From Trileptium ribeirensis (Eukaryota; Nematoda; Enoplea; Enoplida; Thoracostomopsidae), in NCBI GenBank assembly GCA_030248225.1, contig JASANE010030200.1, forward strand, positions 94,796 through 158,795: a DNA stretch of 64,000 nucleotides. The letters are read 5' to 3'. Shown here in pieces: positions 34,170-47,770 of the stretch. The first letter of the stretch is position 1. Each line of letters starts with the position of its first letter. Both the position numbers and the translations under genes were made by a program. The notes beneath the pieces were generated by a model, which was not told the origin of the DNA, ran no database searches, and worked only from the letters and a program-made list of their open reading frames with translations.

Positions 34170-37100
34170 AGTATAGCGTTCTGACTACCACGCACCATGG
34201 TATGATCGTGATCACACAGTGACAAATCTTCCACATGTTGGGCGTTTTATAACGTAAACGCCGCGTAAGTTCAGCTAAGAATTTTAATAGTAAATTTCGC
34301 GACTGTTCGTTGCATGAGATTTTTAAGAGCGGCGATAGGTTTCAGTATATTGATACCTCTCGCTGCTGTCTCCTTTCTTGTTTTCCTATCGAGTTAATGT
34401 GGTTAATACACGGTAGAGGTTGGGATCTAACACCTTAAATCGCTTGAGATCTAAGATCGCTGACCAGTTCGAAGAGACTAAACACATAACATATAGATAG
34501 ACCCTGCCAGAAGCGAACACTAAACGGAATGCGAGTTAATTTCTGGTTGTTTATTGTAGAAGCCAAGAATACAATAGGGCACATACATAGTACTTGACCG
34601 GCTAGCAGAGATAAATTATAAAACGTGTGGTACAATGAATTAATATGGCAAGCAAAAATAAATGAGCTAGTTGCACACAATCTCAACAGAGTATGTCGAT
34701 ATCAGTCAAAATCAGAATACCACTCTAATTCTCTTCAAGGAATCAAGCTTGTGACTCCGAAGTTAGCTATTGAACTTGAATATTATATCCGATTTGTGCT
34801 TCAAAATTTACTCACTCCATTGTTAGGATAGGAAAATGAAAGGCACATTTGTACTGTTTGCTGGTCGGAACGAAAAGAAGGGGCGAACGTTCGATCTGAA
34901 TACAACGGTTTTAGGACGGACAACGATATTCCTTAACGAAATGATAAGCAAGACTATCCAAGTAACCCTGAGGGGCGAAAATAAAATACAGACCATGCCG
35001 TTCTCGATATACTAAGCCTACGCCTTAGTCTTAGCCTAAGCTAGGGTCCTTATATGAGACATACACTAAGCTTAAGTCTAAGTTGGGGGTCTTCGCCTCC
35101 CGAACCCGCGCTCTAAGCTGTTTTTTTCCAACGTTATAACGTAAAGGCCCTCAGGGTTACTTGGGCCAGCAAAACAATTGGAAAGGGTTACTTGGGCCAT
35201 AAACATTATGACTAACTGATCCAAAAGATCCAATTCTATTCTGTCACAACGTAATGCTCGACGAGTAATGTATGAGTTATAATTCCCTGGGATTTGCGTT
35301 GCCGGGCGGCTGTCTAACTAATACGTGGGATAAGGTTTGGATGCTCCCGATTTACAATACTTGACATTTAGGTAAGGCAATTAAATAACTATGGGTTAAC
35401 GTCACATAGCTTTAGTGTGCCCAACATTTATTCTGTTGGCGCCCTATGTCTTCTGTACACCAGCTGAGCGTGCCTTAGGGCAAAATTAATGGCACTTTTA
35501 TTACAAGTGCTCCGTACGCTGGAATGGTGCTGTGATGTAGCCGATAGACGCTGCTATGCGACAGCGAACATTCCATGAATAGGGATAGACAATTTGAGGG
35601 TCTGGGTGAGCTAGTGTAGCAGTGTTCCGGCTCCTGTTAGATTAAGTCATCGGTGACCTTTGCTTTGCAATCTCTGCGATACATACATTGCGCATGAGCT
35701 GTCGGCAGAAATAGTAGGTCAAGAAAGTTTTCCTTGATCGATTAGAACAATCCCTAAGCGACTAGAATCCCCAGATTCATTTCTATGAAATGATTAAAAA
35801 AGGGCAGTGAAATTTATTAGAGAATGCTGGCAATTGGACTAGCAGTTTGCTCGTAGGTTCACAACATTAACTTGTAGCTGTGGAACAATACCAGATTCTG
35901 CTATGGTAAACATTACATTCAGCCAAGACTTCAAACACACGATTGTTCCGCATCCCCAATCTCGACTCCGATCATACACTTTTGCTTTCGCCTTTGAATT
36001 TTTGTCGGTTTAAGCGTGGCTTCGACCTTTAACCCTAACAAAATTTACCATTATCCCAAGGCAAGTAGTAACACAAAGAAAATTAATGGTTCAGCTGTTC
36101 CACTTTGTACAGGCGGAATAATCGTATTTTGTCATCACGGTTTAGTTTCTCCATGGGAGCAACCGCTGCAGACAAAGTCATTGACACCGGTCGATTATGA
36201 CTAAATAAATTAACAAATTTTAGCACAGTTAGAAGTTCGGCCGTGGTTCTTAGGCCTTAGCACCCCTAGTTGCGCTTTACCGGCTAAATCATCACTGGCG
36301 ATTTTATAGTAAACATTCAGCGTATTAACCACAAATTGCCTAATGATTCAAACATGGTAATGCAAATAATCCTAGTTTAGCGATGTTATTTGTCATCCTA
36401 AGGTACAGCTACGATTCGTGCTACGCCACGCCGGTTTATAAATCGCCTGCGGTCCTCGAGGCGATGGCGAGACGCAGCACAGTTCATTTGCATGCATTAA
36501 TGATCTTCCCTTGAGCGTGTTGGTCTGGAGACAGCCAGTAGCCTCGCTTTTTGTGATATTTTAACCTGCGCTACGGACGTTTGAAACGAACCTACTACCC
36601 TGATGGACGTGTGCTTGGCTGCGGGTGGTTCCAAATTTCCTATCTTTGGCCCCTACACCGCCTAATATTAAACTATTAACCGTGGTAATTATGACATTTC
36701 GTACAAAACCCTGGCATTTATCAGATAACATTAGAGTTGGTTGTCGTACCACGGTGCGTTGAAAGCTTATCGTGACACTCACGTGAGGCTGTGCCGTGGT
36801 GCCGCATTTACTGTGAGTGATACTAGAACCCTCAAAGTTCTTAGAGCCTGTGAGGCTCAGGTGAGAGTCAGTAACCGAGATACAAGAAAAATATTTTGTC
36901 ACGCTATATTTCCATTAAGTCCCGTCTCTACGGTTAATTCCATGATCTAGTATTTATTTGAAACCTAGTCACTTTTAGATTCCTCCGCCGAAATATTCAT
37001 AATATCAGTCGCTCGATTTGATATTCCGTCTTCACAACTACAGAACCGATGTGCGATAATATAGTGCAAGTCGTAATTTTTCGACGCTGAGGTCGGCCCT

Positions 37101-38689
37101 CGACCCTATCCAGTTCCTCGTTAGTTAGAATCCTGTTTATCATATGCTTAGCTTGATGCTACCGTGCCCTAAATTCGAACACGTAACTACATCATGAGGG
37201 TTGAGCTAAACCTAGTAAATTCTAGATTTCCACAGCTGATCATCGTACAAATGCAACCTTGATCCGAAGGTGGGTGCGAGTTCGAAACTGTAATGAAAAA
37301 ATTTAGCGTTCCCGCAGGGCAACTTTGTATTTTCACGGGTTAGTTACTATAGGTATCGATAGACCGCGATAGCAATTTGTTACTAGATACTTTCAAACTC
37401 AAGAAATTTAGGGTAAGTACCTACATGTTAACCTGCCTACTTACACCGAACCATGTGGTAATTAATTCTCATTCAATCGATTCTAACTCCCAACCCATAC
37501 TTACGACGTCGATCTCAGCAGGCAGCACCGGCTGATTCACGAGGCTCTGGACACCGAGGTGGATTTCTCCGAACGCCATTCGATCGCCAGTTGTTCGCGA
37601 AAAGAAAACATCATACTAGCTATTATAGCCAAAGAGCCGGTCAGTAGAGTCGACCAAACTCCGTGCTGTCGAAGTCAGACTAATTCAGCAATTTCAAGCA
37701 TTCGTCCGAACCTCACAATTTCCCATGTTGTAGAATCTGAATTTTATGGCCGTCCAATTGCAGTCGATTATTCCTCACCCCATATTTTTCACTTTTATCT
37801 CCGGTGGCCAAAGTAAAAAGTTTGAAAGTTTGCAGATTTCTGATTGCGTAAGCCAATGGGGTCTTTCAGGGAGAGTAGGAAACAAACGACCTGCACCTGC
37901 AAATTTGGTATGAAGGTTGAAATTTCGCCCACTATTTCTGGGATTCTAATCCGATGTTTACGTTGGAATCCAGACGTTACCAAAATCAAAACAAACTTAA
38001 TCCCGTATTTATGGACAAAATTATTAATATTAAGATTATTAAACTATTAATCTATTATTAAATATAAACCCAGTTCCAAACTATGTGCTGATTATACTCA
38101 CGCCCAATTTTAAACCCCGACCTAAATATGTTTTGTAAGTCCTATATTTTCTGCAAGTAAACATGCGAACGTAGCACGTTTACATATCTGTCTAGCGGCG
38201 CCTTCTTTTATCTTAGATGTCTTCGACCAATGTTAACAACATATACACACTCCTATGGATGAATCCATAAAAGTATGCCTTGATGTCTGCAAAGTTAAAA
38301 GGAATCTTGGAGTCGAAAGCTGCCTTCTAAACGCTGCCAAGGAAACTGCCCACGAGACAGAGCCTCGACAGGGCCCAAGGACAGGGCCATTCCTCCGGCA
38401 CCTTCCGTCTGAGGGACACCCCAGCTGGGACAAAGTGGGACCACAGCTGGGTTACGAACCTGCCGCCCTGCCCGCATTTGACCTTCCGGTCGATGCAATA
38501 TTACACTCTGACAATATATATAATTTAGATGTATTTGTTGCACCTATGCTCATATAAATCTCCCAAACTATATATGTGCATATATTTACCCATAATTTGT
38601 GTGTTAAATTCATATCTGTATGTATGTCTGTCCTATTAACTAGTATTATTATCATTACTATTGAGCTATCAACTAATTATTGACTTTAA
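34170..38689. other. 4.5 kb with no recognised gene
   Basis: Only short frames without known domains. Minor structure: a 15-bp direct repeat GGGTTACTTGGGCCA at about 35153 and 35187, and CTAAGC/CTTAG-rich interrupted palindromes at about 35005-35085. Nothing suggests an exon with a conserved domain. Confidence 0.4.
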
Positions 38690-38880
38690 TTAAAGAATGA
38701 GAAGAGAGGGAGAATGAAATGTAAGAGAGGAAAGAAAGAGCAGACAAAAGAGAAGAAAAAGACAGACTGACTAAAGACTAAAGGGTCAGCGAAGGAGACA
38801 CGCAACGACCAAAAAAAAGTAAGAACGCACACAGACACAACGACGAACAAACAAAAGAACAACCAAAAATGGTCGGCTAG
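38690..38880 (+). repeat. Purine-rich low-complexity tract
   Basis: About 190 bp composed mostly of A and G (for example GAGAAGAGAGGGAGAATG and AAGAGAGGAAAGAAAGAGC), grading into AC-rich sequence (ACGCACACAGACACAACGAC) with very little T. No tandem period is evident. Confidence 0.7.
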
Positions 38881-41477
38881 GGGGATACGAAAAGAAGGAA
38901 AACGGCATGGTAAGTGTATATGACAAGGGATTCCCGAGGAAATTGAGGTGGATTGAAGTTAAATCCGGTTCCAGGACGAACTTATGGTTCGATCTATACC
39001 ATACACAAGAAGGGCGGCGGAGGGGGTAGACGCAAAATTGGGACCTGACCCTTCCAAGTTGTTTTATATATATTAGTAAAGGTAGCGTGAGCAGGTTCTC
39101 TTGCGCTAATGGCTAGGCAGATCGATATCCCAGGCGATTGTTGAACTCGCATGAGAGGCGATTCAGACGTAGGTCTTAAGGTAAAATCACTGAAAAGATG
39201 AAAATATAGAGTTTTGGCAAAAGCGGGGGCTATTATCGGTCGTTCTGAGCTCACGGTAGGTCGGACAAAAAGTTTCCGGATATATTTGTAGAATACAATT
39301 ACAGGTTGTTTTCCCACTTTCGAGTGAAAATATAATTTTTAGAATTTTATGTCCACTGATACACATGCTATTTTTGAACACACTTTGGCGGGTTAGAACG
39401 GGCCAACGAGGGTCAGATTGACACCCGCCGCATATCATTGCGTTCATCGAGAATAGGCGAACTGAATGACGGGTCGTATGCCGGTATTTAGAGTTACCAT
39501 GAAAATAACGAGATTTTGCAATATGAGAGAAAAACTGTATGTTAATTTCTATTATGTGTAAGATAAAATAAACACAAAACAGAGGTGCAACTTTGTAGCA
39601 GCTGAACGGCTAGATGAATAGAAACTAACGTGATCTCGATGGAATTTTTGATATACGGGCTACATGGTGACGTGTAGAACTTGTGCCGCAGGTCCTCCGG
39701 AAAGAAGAGGGAACGGTTGCAATGTTCCTGATCAAGGGGTTTTATGAGTGTCAAAGAACGAAAGTAAATTTTTGTTGTCTTACACACGGTACAAAAGATT
39801 AGAAAAGATTTAATAATGTTGCCTGGTTGTGGGTTTATATAATCAACACAGTGATGCCCACAGTGCTTATGTAGGGTACTCTGCAAAAATTTGTTGCAAA
39901 CGTGATGATATTAGTGATGTTAGACGATTGTGCCTATATCCCTCAAGTTCATGGCGGTACTTGGGTAGCGCGGAAGGTCAGGTAGACGAGAAATAATATG
40001 ACGAGGTTCGTGCAGTAATGTAGAGGATACAAATTGAAATTAAAATAGCGTCTGCAAATCCAACTTAGCATAAGTAGCGGTTGTTTGAGCAAGTGGAAGA
40101 GGTGTACCTTAAGAAAATTCGATAACCCCTACATCAATTTCGTCATGGTTGATCCCATTAAAAAGCCCACGAAATTCCACGCTGAAAATTCGGGTTGTAA
40201 ACGGTGACCAGCTACGGACCGTCAAAGCCATGTCCGGTACTCCCAGTCACTAAAAGTTGTTCAAGTTTGTTGTTTTTCACTGTTTTCCATTAACTTAACC
40301 ATTGGGAAGTATGTTAACTACGCTATTGCCATCTCCCGTAAATTCGATATTTCCGCGTTTGGTTACTCCAGAACAAATTTCAATATCATTGCCGCTCATC
40401 TCCTGGTGAATGGCCTCCTATTCCCAGACGGTCAGAATTATGGTCCTTATACGTTGGTGACGTATCACTTGCTAACATTAATTGGAGTTTCATGCTAGTT
40501 AAACTGCACGATAGTCTAAAATTTTTCGAAAAACTCGGTCCTACTCCTTTCTCTTTGTCACTTCGGTTCATTACTATAGCGCATGCATATATGTATATAT
40601 ATGAGTGCCCACAAGAACGATCTTTTAACTTTATACATGTGTTGAGAATGTAGGTAGTTTAAATCTATCACGATTGCAATTAGGGCTGCGCGATTTTACT
40701 AATTTTTTGAAATAAATGTTTGCAGGGTTTTACTACGTGGCGTAGCAGCATGCAAACGATAGTTTAGCAAAGGCTTGGGTGTTTTATGACTCATAGCAAT
40801 TGTGATGGTAGGCAATTTCCTTGATACCCTGTCCCCTTTTAAATTTTTACTTGAAAAAAGAATGGCTTTAGTGGAAATAGAGGGTGTGTAAAAAGGTGTT
40901 GAGGAGATATGTTTTCTTGGTGGGGTTTTAGACAAGTTCATCTAGTCGTGTCAGGATACGTTAATTACACATAATAACGAGTTATAATTGCATCGAATAT
41001 AACGAGAATGATATTTCATGGATAAATTTCAGACCCTTGTCTCTTCGCTTTTCATCCCCTATGTTATCTTTATTTTTTGTTCAGCCATTTAGAATTCCCC
41101 TTTGTTCTCTCTGGTGAATTCTTATGAAACGGATCCCCAAAGAAGGACCGCCCAAAACTGACAGAAATTGCCAGTTTATTTTTCACTGTCGTAACGATGA
41201 TTTCGATAACTCCAACAGGAAGAGACAAAAATTGTCAATCACCATGAAAAAGGTCGTTTATCCTAGGAATATTAATTTTATCATTGTTCCTTGGAAATGA
41301 AATGTTTCTAATTGTGTAATATTTCATGTAAATTTTGGTAATAACGATGGAGTTCATAATTCACCAGACGTTGTGCTAAGTCATGAAAGTTATAGAACAG
41401 AAAGTTTAAAAATACGCTCGAGGCCGAATTTGCTGATTCGTGTCTTATTCGAGTCGAAACCCTTGCACACCTACGCT
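38881..41477. other. No recognised gene
   Basis: Mixed AT-rich sequence with short frames lacking recognisable domains on both strands. The missing first exon of DNAJC28 (start codon and helix I of the J domain) was looked for here on the + strand and not identified. Confidence 0.4.
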
Positions 41478-41687
41478 GCGGGGGGGGAACGGCCCGCCGC
41501 CGACACACCCCAACCCCCGCCCCCCGACGCAAACAACCACCAGCCCCCCAAAACGCAAAAACAACCCAAAACCAGCGCAACACGAGAAGAAACCGCACAC
41601 AAAAAAGACAAACAACACCACCCCACACCCCCCACACAAAAACACAACACAAACACCACAACCACACCCCCCCCCCCCCCCCCGGAA
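41478..41687. repeat. 210-bp tract with no T, ending in C17
   Basis: Between a T at 41477 and the next at 41688 there is not one T. The tract starts with GGGGGGGG (41480-41487), continues as C/A-rich sequence with a few G and ends with 17 consecutive C (41667-41683). On the other strand it is A-free and G/T-rich. It directly abuts the left edge of the 41684-49087 palindrome. Frames through it (for example 41373-41699) are compositional. A sequencing or gap-filling artefact is strongly suspected. Confidence 0.85.
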
Positions 41688-42716
41688 TTTAACAAGTGAG
41701 AGGTCCTGACATGCTTGCACACAATTAACCTTGTCACGAACGCAAACCAATTATGCTATGCAAATGTCGCTGTTAAACCTCACGATGGCTTGCTTCACCG
41801 GCCCAGACACCACTGGGTTTGGAAGGTGGCGCTTATATATAATTACTTACCGGTACCTCATGTGCTGTGTTATTCTGCAATGCATCAAAACCTGCTAGAT
41901 ACAAACTGTAAACGAATGGCGATTTAGTGGTAGAAACTAGACGGGCCTCACCTGAAATGGGTTAGAAGGCTTCAAGATTTCTGATAACTTCACTCAACCG
42001 TTGCCCCCAGAAAATTATGGCTTCCTCACCGCCATCATGCGTTCCGCAAAGCGAAAATGAAGAATAATCAAGGTAGATACAATAAACGGAGGTCTTATTC
42101 TTTCTTCCGGTCGGGGTGGTAATTGGACAGTTTTGAAGACACAGTGAACAATAATTCTTTAGGCTAGGAATTAGGTTTTCATATAATGAGGTAACTCCTT
42201 AATATTGGAAACTAAAAAATCGAAAAGTTTTCGTTATAGTGGCTGAAATGGATATTTTCTGAAGTGGTTCTTCGAGCTGACCTAATGTTCTGTCAAAAAA
42301 ATCGGCATTCAGCCATTTCCCCAACCGTGCAATCCAAAATTTTAAATCTTTAGACTTAATAACATATAAAAACCGTATGTTTAGTGATTAACCCCGCGGC
42401 AAGGAAATATGTGGTAAACTTAGTTTGTCTACACTTCATCAAAATATGTTAATAATCTTACATTTAGTGTGACGTAGCTAATTCAATATTGTAAGAACAA
42501 CGAATTATATGTTGTGAAGAGCATGAAGAACACTATAAAACGTTATTATAAGACACTCTTATTGACTGGGGTGCACGGGCCAGGAATTTTCAGTTCTACC
42601 AAACTGGAGCTGCTCCCAGCTCAAAGCCATTAGTGAATTTTTTTCCGTATATAGGCCAGATGTCAAATAGGCTCCGATCTCGATTTCGGGGAAAATGCTT
42701 TAGCCGGTCCACTAAC

Positions 42717-43012
42717 CTAGGTATCTTCGATGCTGCGGTGCCGGATGTTCATTATCAAATTTGTTGAAATTGCAGCACCAATCTGGCTGCTGTATTGCGG
42801 CGACAATTCCTCTTCGTGTGAAGCTGCAGCATGAGCACCACTCCTGTAGTTAGCATCTTGCCCTTTAGAGAAATCAATTTCCAAAATATATTTGTAAGCA
42901 GTTTGTATTCGTTCAAGTGTATCGGCTGCGCTAATTCTTGCTCCACCAGTATCGGGATGATACAACTTTAGCTGCTCCAGGTAACATTCTTTTAACTCGT
43001 CTTGAGTACGCC
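42717..43012 (-). pseudogene. DNAJC28 J-domain exon, inverted copy 1
   Basis: Near-identical to the exon at 47771-48064 but in reverse, with acceptor and donor positions kept. It encodes the J-domain from GRTQDELKECYLEQLKLYHP through the HPD motif to ...EELSPQYSSQIG, then loses frame through a 2-base difference just before the conserved stretch that leads into the next exon. It cannot be spliced to exons 2-4, which lie in the opposite orientation. Confidence 0.85.
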
Positions 43013-43749
43013 CTGAAATCATAAAATATATCTTTTTAATGTTATATAATCGGCTCCCCATTTAAATATGGTACAATGGGAGTCGCTGTCATTTTTTCCA
43101 TCGATCACGTGATTTCATACCTCGGGCACAAATCATATCCTCCCTTGGTTTACAATGGAGTCGCTGTCATTTTTCCATTGATTCATGATTCATACCCCGG
43201 GCAAAATCATGGACTCCCTTGGTTTATTGCTCCGGACAATTTTTGTTTCTTCCGAGCGTAAAACACTGCATGTCTGTTCCCACAAAGCATAACCGAAAAT
43301 ATTTATTTCAAAATTCCATTCCCAACGTACAAAAATGATAAATTACTTTAGAATTTTCAGTGAACCAATTCAATTGATTCAATTCGAACCTATAGTGTCT
43401 TCTTGAGACGATTTATTAACAACGTTTGCACAAAAAAACACAAGTTTACAATTTTAGATCACGAATAAAAATAAATGTGCCAGCAATTCGTGCTTCATGG
43501 TAAGTTTGACAGACTCCAAGCTCGTTCTAATCCCTTACCGCCCATATCCCTGGAATAAAGACAGAGAGAATCTAACCCAACAGTATATCCAATGTATTCA
43601 AAACAATGTTAGCAACACTGAAAGACGCAAACCTGCAAAGTTTCATTTTTCAGAAATTGTAATTTAAAAAGGAATGAATGAATTACAGCAGGAGGATTAA
43701 TGTAATCTGGTTGGACCCTAGGTTCTTTCCAGCACCCCAATATGTTTAA

Positions 43750-44440
43750 AGAATCTAAAATCTTATCCTATTCCAGAAACCTATTAATTGGGTCAATTTT
43801 AATTGATGGCCTTGGGAGCTATCTAAATTTCCATGCCCAAAGAATTTCAATCTGTAAAACCTCTCTAGTCTACTGCATTCAAAAATCAAACGTTCTGCAG
43901 TCTCCAAATTTTTACGATACCTTTTACAATTATCATTGTCTTCAATCTTCAAAGCTTTCAAAACTTTCATAAAATTGCCGTGCCCAGCAAAAAACTGCAA
44001 TGCGATTTTCTCTATTTTCTCTTTATTCCATTTCCATAGAAACATGGATTTTCTTTTATCAATTTCTTAAGAAAGATTTAGTCTGCAAGAACGTCGTTTC
44101 CATCGCGTCACTTTGACTGATGGTCCCTATATGAACAGTCTTTTAAGAAAGCCTTAAAAATGTATTACTTATAGGAATACAAAGTCGGGGACCCACAAAC
44201 ACAGGGTCCGATCCTTGTTTAGCCAGCCTATCAGTGATTTCATTTCCAAACAATCCAAAATGTCCCTCTTTAATCCAACCTAGTTTCTAGGAACAACTCC
44301 TCTTACGAACCCTATTAAGATGCTTATGCATGCTAGCACGCACCAAATCTGATTCGGGTATTATCTAGTACGTTAACTGCAGCTTGATTATCGCACAAAT
44401 AGTGATATTTCTGTTTCATAAGTTTCTTTTCATCTAAAAT
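43750..44440 (-). pseudogene. LINE 3' end fragment (inverted copy)
   Basis: The - strand mirror of 46369-47141. Frame 44045-43755 carries LQFFAGHGNFMKVLKALKIE and ETAERLIFECSRLE, the post-RNase H block of RNase H-bearing non-LTR retrotransposons (the ...GHG... and AEHLLFEC-type motifs). RNase H remnants lie upstream at 44.2-44.4 kb with frame breaks. Confidence 0.75.
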
Positions 44441-45106
44441 TTCTGCAAAATAAAACTACATTCATCTTCAGTGTTGCTAAGATTGTTGAATACTGGATAT
44501 ACTGTTGTTGGGTTATATTTCTCCTGTCTTTTCCCAGGATATGGGCCGTAAAGGGTACGAAAACTAGCCTAGGAGTCTGTCAAACCTACCATGAAAGCAC
44601 GAAATTGTGGCACATTTCACTTTTTATTCGTGATCTAAAAATTGTAAAACTTGTGTTTTTTAGTGCAAACGTTGTCAGCAAATTGTCTAGAAAACACGAT
44701 AGGTTGATTCCTAATCCAATTTGAAATTTCCACTGAAAATTCTTAGTAATTTATCCGATTTTTGAAAAATTTGGGAATGGAATTTCAAAAATAAATATTT
44801 TTTGGGTCTTATGCTCTGTGGAGCACACATGCCGGGTGTTCCGCTCGGAAGAAACAAAAAATTTTTTTTTTTAGACGCAAAAAACCAAAATTTAAACCAC
44901 GATTTTTGCCGGGTATGCGAATTACGGATCAAATTGACGGGAAATTTAAAAATTTTTTTTCAAAACATTGTAAACCAAGGGAGCACACCACGATTTGCCG
45001 TGTTTTTTTTTTACCACAAATCTAATTGTAAAAATGAGATCTCACTTCTCATTGTAATCCATATTTAAAAATGGGGAGCCCGATTATATAACATTTAAAG
45101 ATATAT

Positions 45107-45400
45107 TTTGACGCATATTTGGCGCGCCAAGACCCAGTTAAAAGAACGTTACCTGGAGCACAGCTAAAAGTTGTATGATTCCACTATACCGGGCGGAGCA
45201 AAAATTTAACGGAGCCCTGATACACTTGAACGAATACAAAAACCGCCTACAAATACATATTTTGGAAATTGATTCCCTCCTGAAAGGACAAAAAATGCTG
45301 AACTACCAGGGAGCCGGGGCGCCGCACGCTGCAGCTTCACACGAAAGAGGAACTCGGTTTGCCGCTACACCGGCAGCCAGATTGGGTGCTGGAATTTAAA
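45107..45400 (+). pseudogene. DNAJC28 J-domain exon, corrupted central copy 2
   Basis: Recognisable over the whole exon (AACGTTACCTGGAGCA, TACACTTGAACGAATACAAA, CTGCAGCTTCACACG) but filled with single-base insertions, mostly lengthened homopolymers. The HPD codons are destroyed. The flanks include runs such as ten or more T or A. The pattern looks like uncorrected long-read error rather than neutral decay. Confidence 0.75.
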
Positions 45401-45439
45401 TAAACTTGATAAATGAAAAATTTTTTTTTTGGGGTCCTT

Positions 45440-45725
45440 CTAGTAGGCCTGCGGGTGCCGGATTGTTCACTTATCAAATTTGCTTAAATTTGAGCAGCCA
45501 ATCTGGCTGCTGTATTGCCCTGACAATTCCTCTTCGTGTGAAGCTGCAGCATGAGCACCACTCCTGTAGTTAGCATCTTGCCCTTCAGAGAAATCAATTT
45601 CCAAAATATATTTGTAAGCAGTTTGTATTCGTTCAAGTGTATCGGCTGCGCTAACCCCTTGCTCCACCAGTATCGGGATGATAGGAGTTTAGCTGCTCCA
45701 GGTAACAGTCTTCTAAATCGTCTCC
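45440..45725 (-). pseudogene. DNAJC28 J-domain exon, inverted copy 3
   Basis: The - strand copy next to the palindrome centre. It encodes ADTLERIQTAYKYILEIDFS and the following segment cleanly, but the start of the exon (HPD region) carries indels. The intron-side sequence at 45.73-45.95 kb matches the mirror of 47.5-47.7 kb. Confidence 0.75.
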
Positions 45726-46368
45726 AACTCGTTAAAATAATAAAAAATATCTTTTTAATGTTATATAATCGGGCTCCCCATTTAAATATGGTACAATGGG
45801 AGTCGCTGTCATTTTTTCCATTGATTCATGATTCATACCCTCGGCAAACAACATATACTCCCTTGGTTTACAATGGGAGTCGCTGTCATTTTTCCATTGA
45901 TTCATGATTCATACCCGGTAAAATCATCGACTCCCTTGGTTCATTGCTCCGGAGCAATTTTCTGTTTCTTCCGAGCGTAAAACACGGCATGTCTGTTTTG
46001 ATATAGCATAACCGAAAATATTTTATTTCAAAATTCGATTCCTGAATGTACAAAAATGATAAATTACTTAAGAATTTTCAGTGAACCAATTCAATTGATT
46101 CAATTCAACCTATAGTGTTTTCTAGACGATTTATTAACAACGTTTGCACTAAAAAACACAAGTTTACAATTTAGATCACGAATAAAATAAATGTGCCAGC
46201 AATTCGTGCTTCATGGTAAGTTTGACAGACTCCTAGCTCCGTTCGTACCCCCTTACCGCCATATCCCTGGGGAAAAGACAGAGAATATAACCCAACAACA
46301 GTATATCCAGTATTCAACAATGTTAGCACTGAAGATGAATGCAAGTTCTTTTTTATTTTTGCAGAAAT

Positions 46369-47141
46369 TTTTAGCTGAAAAGAAACTTATGAACAGAAAT
46401 ATCGCTATTTTGTGCGATAATCAAGCTGCAGTTAACGTTTTAGATTAATACCCGAATCGGATTTGGGTGCGTGCTAGCATGCATAAAGCATGTTAACAGG
46501 TTTCGTAAGAGGAGTAGCTTGAAACTAGGTTGGATTAAAGGACATTTTGGATTGTTTGGAAATGAAATGACTGATAGGCTGGCTAAGCAGGGATCGGACA
46601 CTGTGTTTGTGGGTCCCCGACTTTGTATTCCTAGTAATACATTTTAAGGCTTTCTTTAAAAGACTGTTCATATAAGGACCATCAGTCAAAGTGACGCGAT
46701 GGAAACAACTGCTTGCAGACTAGATGTTTCTTCAAAGAAATTGATAAAAGAAAATCCATGTTTCTATGGAAATGGAATAAAGAGAAAATGAGAATCGCAT
46801 TGCAGTTTCTTGCTGGGCACGGCAATTTTATGAAACATTTGAAAGCTTTGAAGATTGAAGACAATGATAATTGTAAAAGGTATGGTAAAAATTTGGAGAC
46901 TGCAAAACATTGATTTTTGAATGCAGTAAACTAAGAGGTTTAAGATTGAAATTCATTGGGCTTGGAATTTTGGATAGCTCCCAAGGCCATCAACTAAAAT
47001 TGACCCAACTAGTAGGTTTCTGGAATAGGATATGATTTTAGATTCTTCAAACAGATTGGGGTGCTGGAAAGGACCTAGGGTTCAAACCAGATTACATTAA
47101 CCCCTCCTGCTGTCATTCATTCATTCCTTTAAATTACAATT
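46369..47141 (+). pseudogene. LINE ORF2 3' fragment with RNase H
   Basis: This lies between the two arms of the inner inverted repeat. It starts inside an RNase H domain: NIAILCDNQAAVNVLD holds the conserved Asp, and after a frame break GWIKGHFGLFGNEMTDRLAK carries the final His and Asp. A post-RNase H block follows (LQFLAGHGNFMKHLKALKIE, 46713-46913). The 3' end holds a (CATT)3 run near 47120-47133. RNase H-bearing non-LTR elements of the I/Jockey/R1 type show this arrangement. It is 5'-truncated with several frameshifts. The same fragment is mirrored at 43750-44440. Confidence 0.8.
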
Positions 47142-47770
47142 TCTGAAAAATAAAACTACATTCATCTTCAGTGTTGCTAACATTGTTGAATACTGGATAT
47201 ACTGTTGTTGGGTTATATTCTCTCTGTCTTTTCCCAGGGATATGGGCGGTAAGGGGGTACGAACGGAGCTAGGAGTCTGTCAAACTTACCATGAAGCACG
47301 AATTGCTGGCACATTTATTTTATTCGTGATCTAAAATTGTAAACTTGTGTTTTTTAGTGCAAACGTTGTTAATAAATCGTCTAGAAAACACTATAGGTTG
47401 AATTGAATCAATTGAATTGGTTCACTGAAAATTCTTAAGTAATTTATCATTTTTGTACGTTGGGAATGGAATTTTGAAATAAATATTTTCGGTTATGCTC
47501 TGTGGGAACAGACATGCCGTGTTTACGCTCGGAAGAAACAAAAATTGTCCGGAGCAATAAACCAAGGGAGTCCATGATTTTGCCCGGGGTATGAATCATG
47601 AATCAATGGAAAAATGACAGCGACTCCCATTGTAAACCAAGGGAGTATATGATTTTGCCCGAGGGTATGAATCATGAATCAATGGAAAAAATGACAGCGA
47701 CTCCCATTGTACCATATTTAAATGGGGAGCCGATTATATAACATTAAAAAGATATATTTTATGATTTCAG

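Noticed and set aside
38255..38557. A 100-codon + frame with a dense overlapping - frame
   Set aside because: No domain, no splice context and no family similarity recognised; its GC-richer composition alone keeps both strands open.
41373..41750. Long overlapping open frames on both strands (Pro/Thr/Lys-rich one way, Gly/Val/Cys-rich the other)
   Set aside because: They arise from the T-free, C/A-rich tract, where stop codons cannot form on the + strand; there is no domain and the tract is probably an artefact.
47722..47770. ATG upstream of the J-domain exon as the DNAJC28 start
   Set aside because: The stretch ends in TATGATTTCAG, a good acceptor, and the peptide lacks J-domain helix I; conserved coding starts after the AG.
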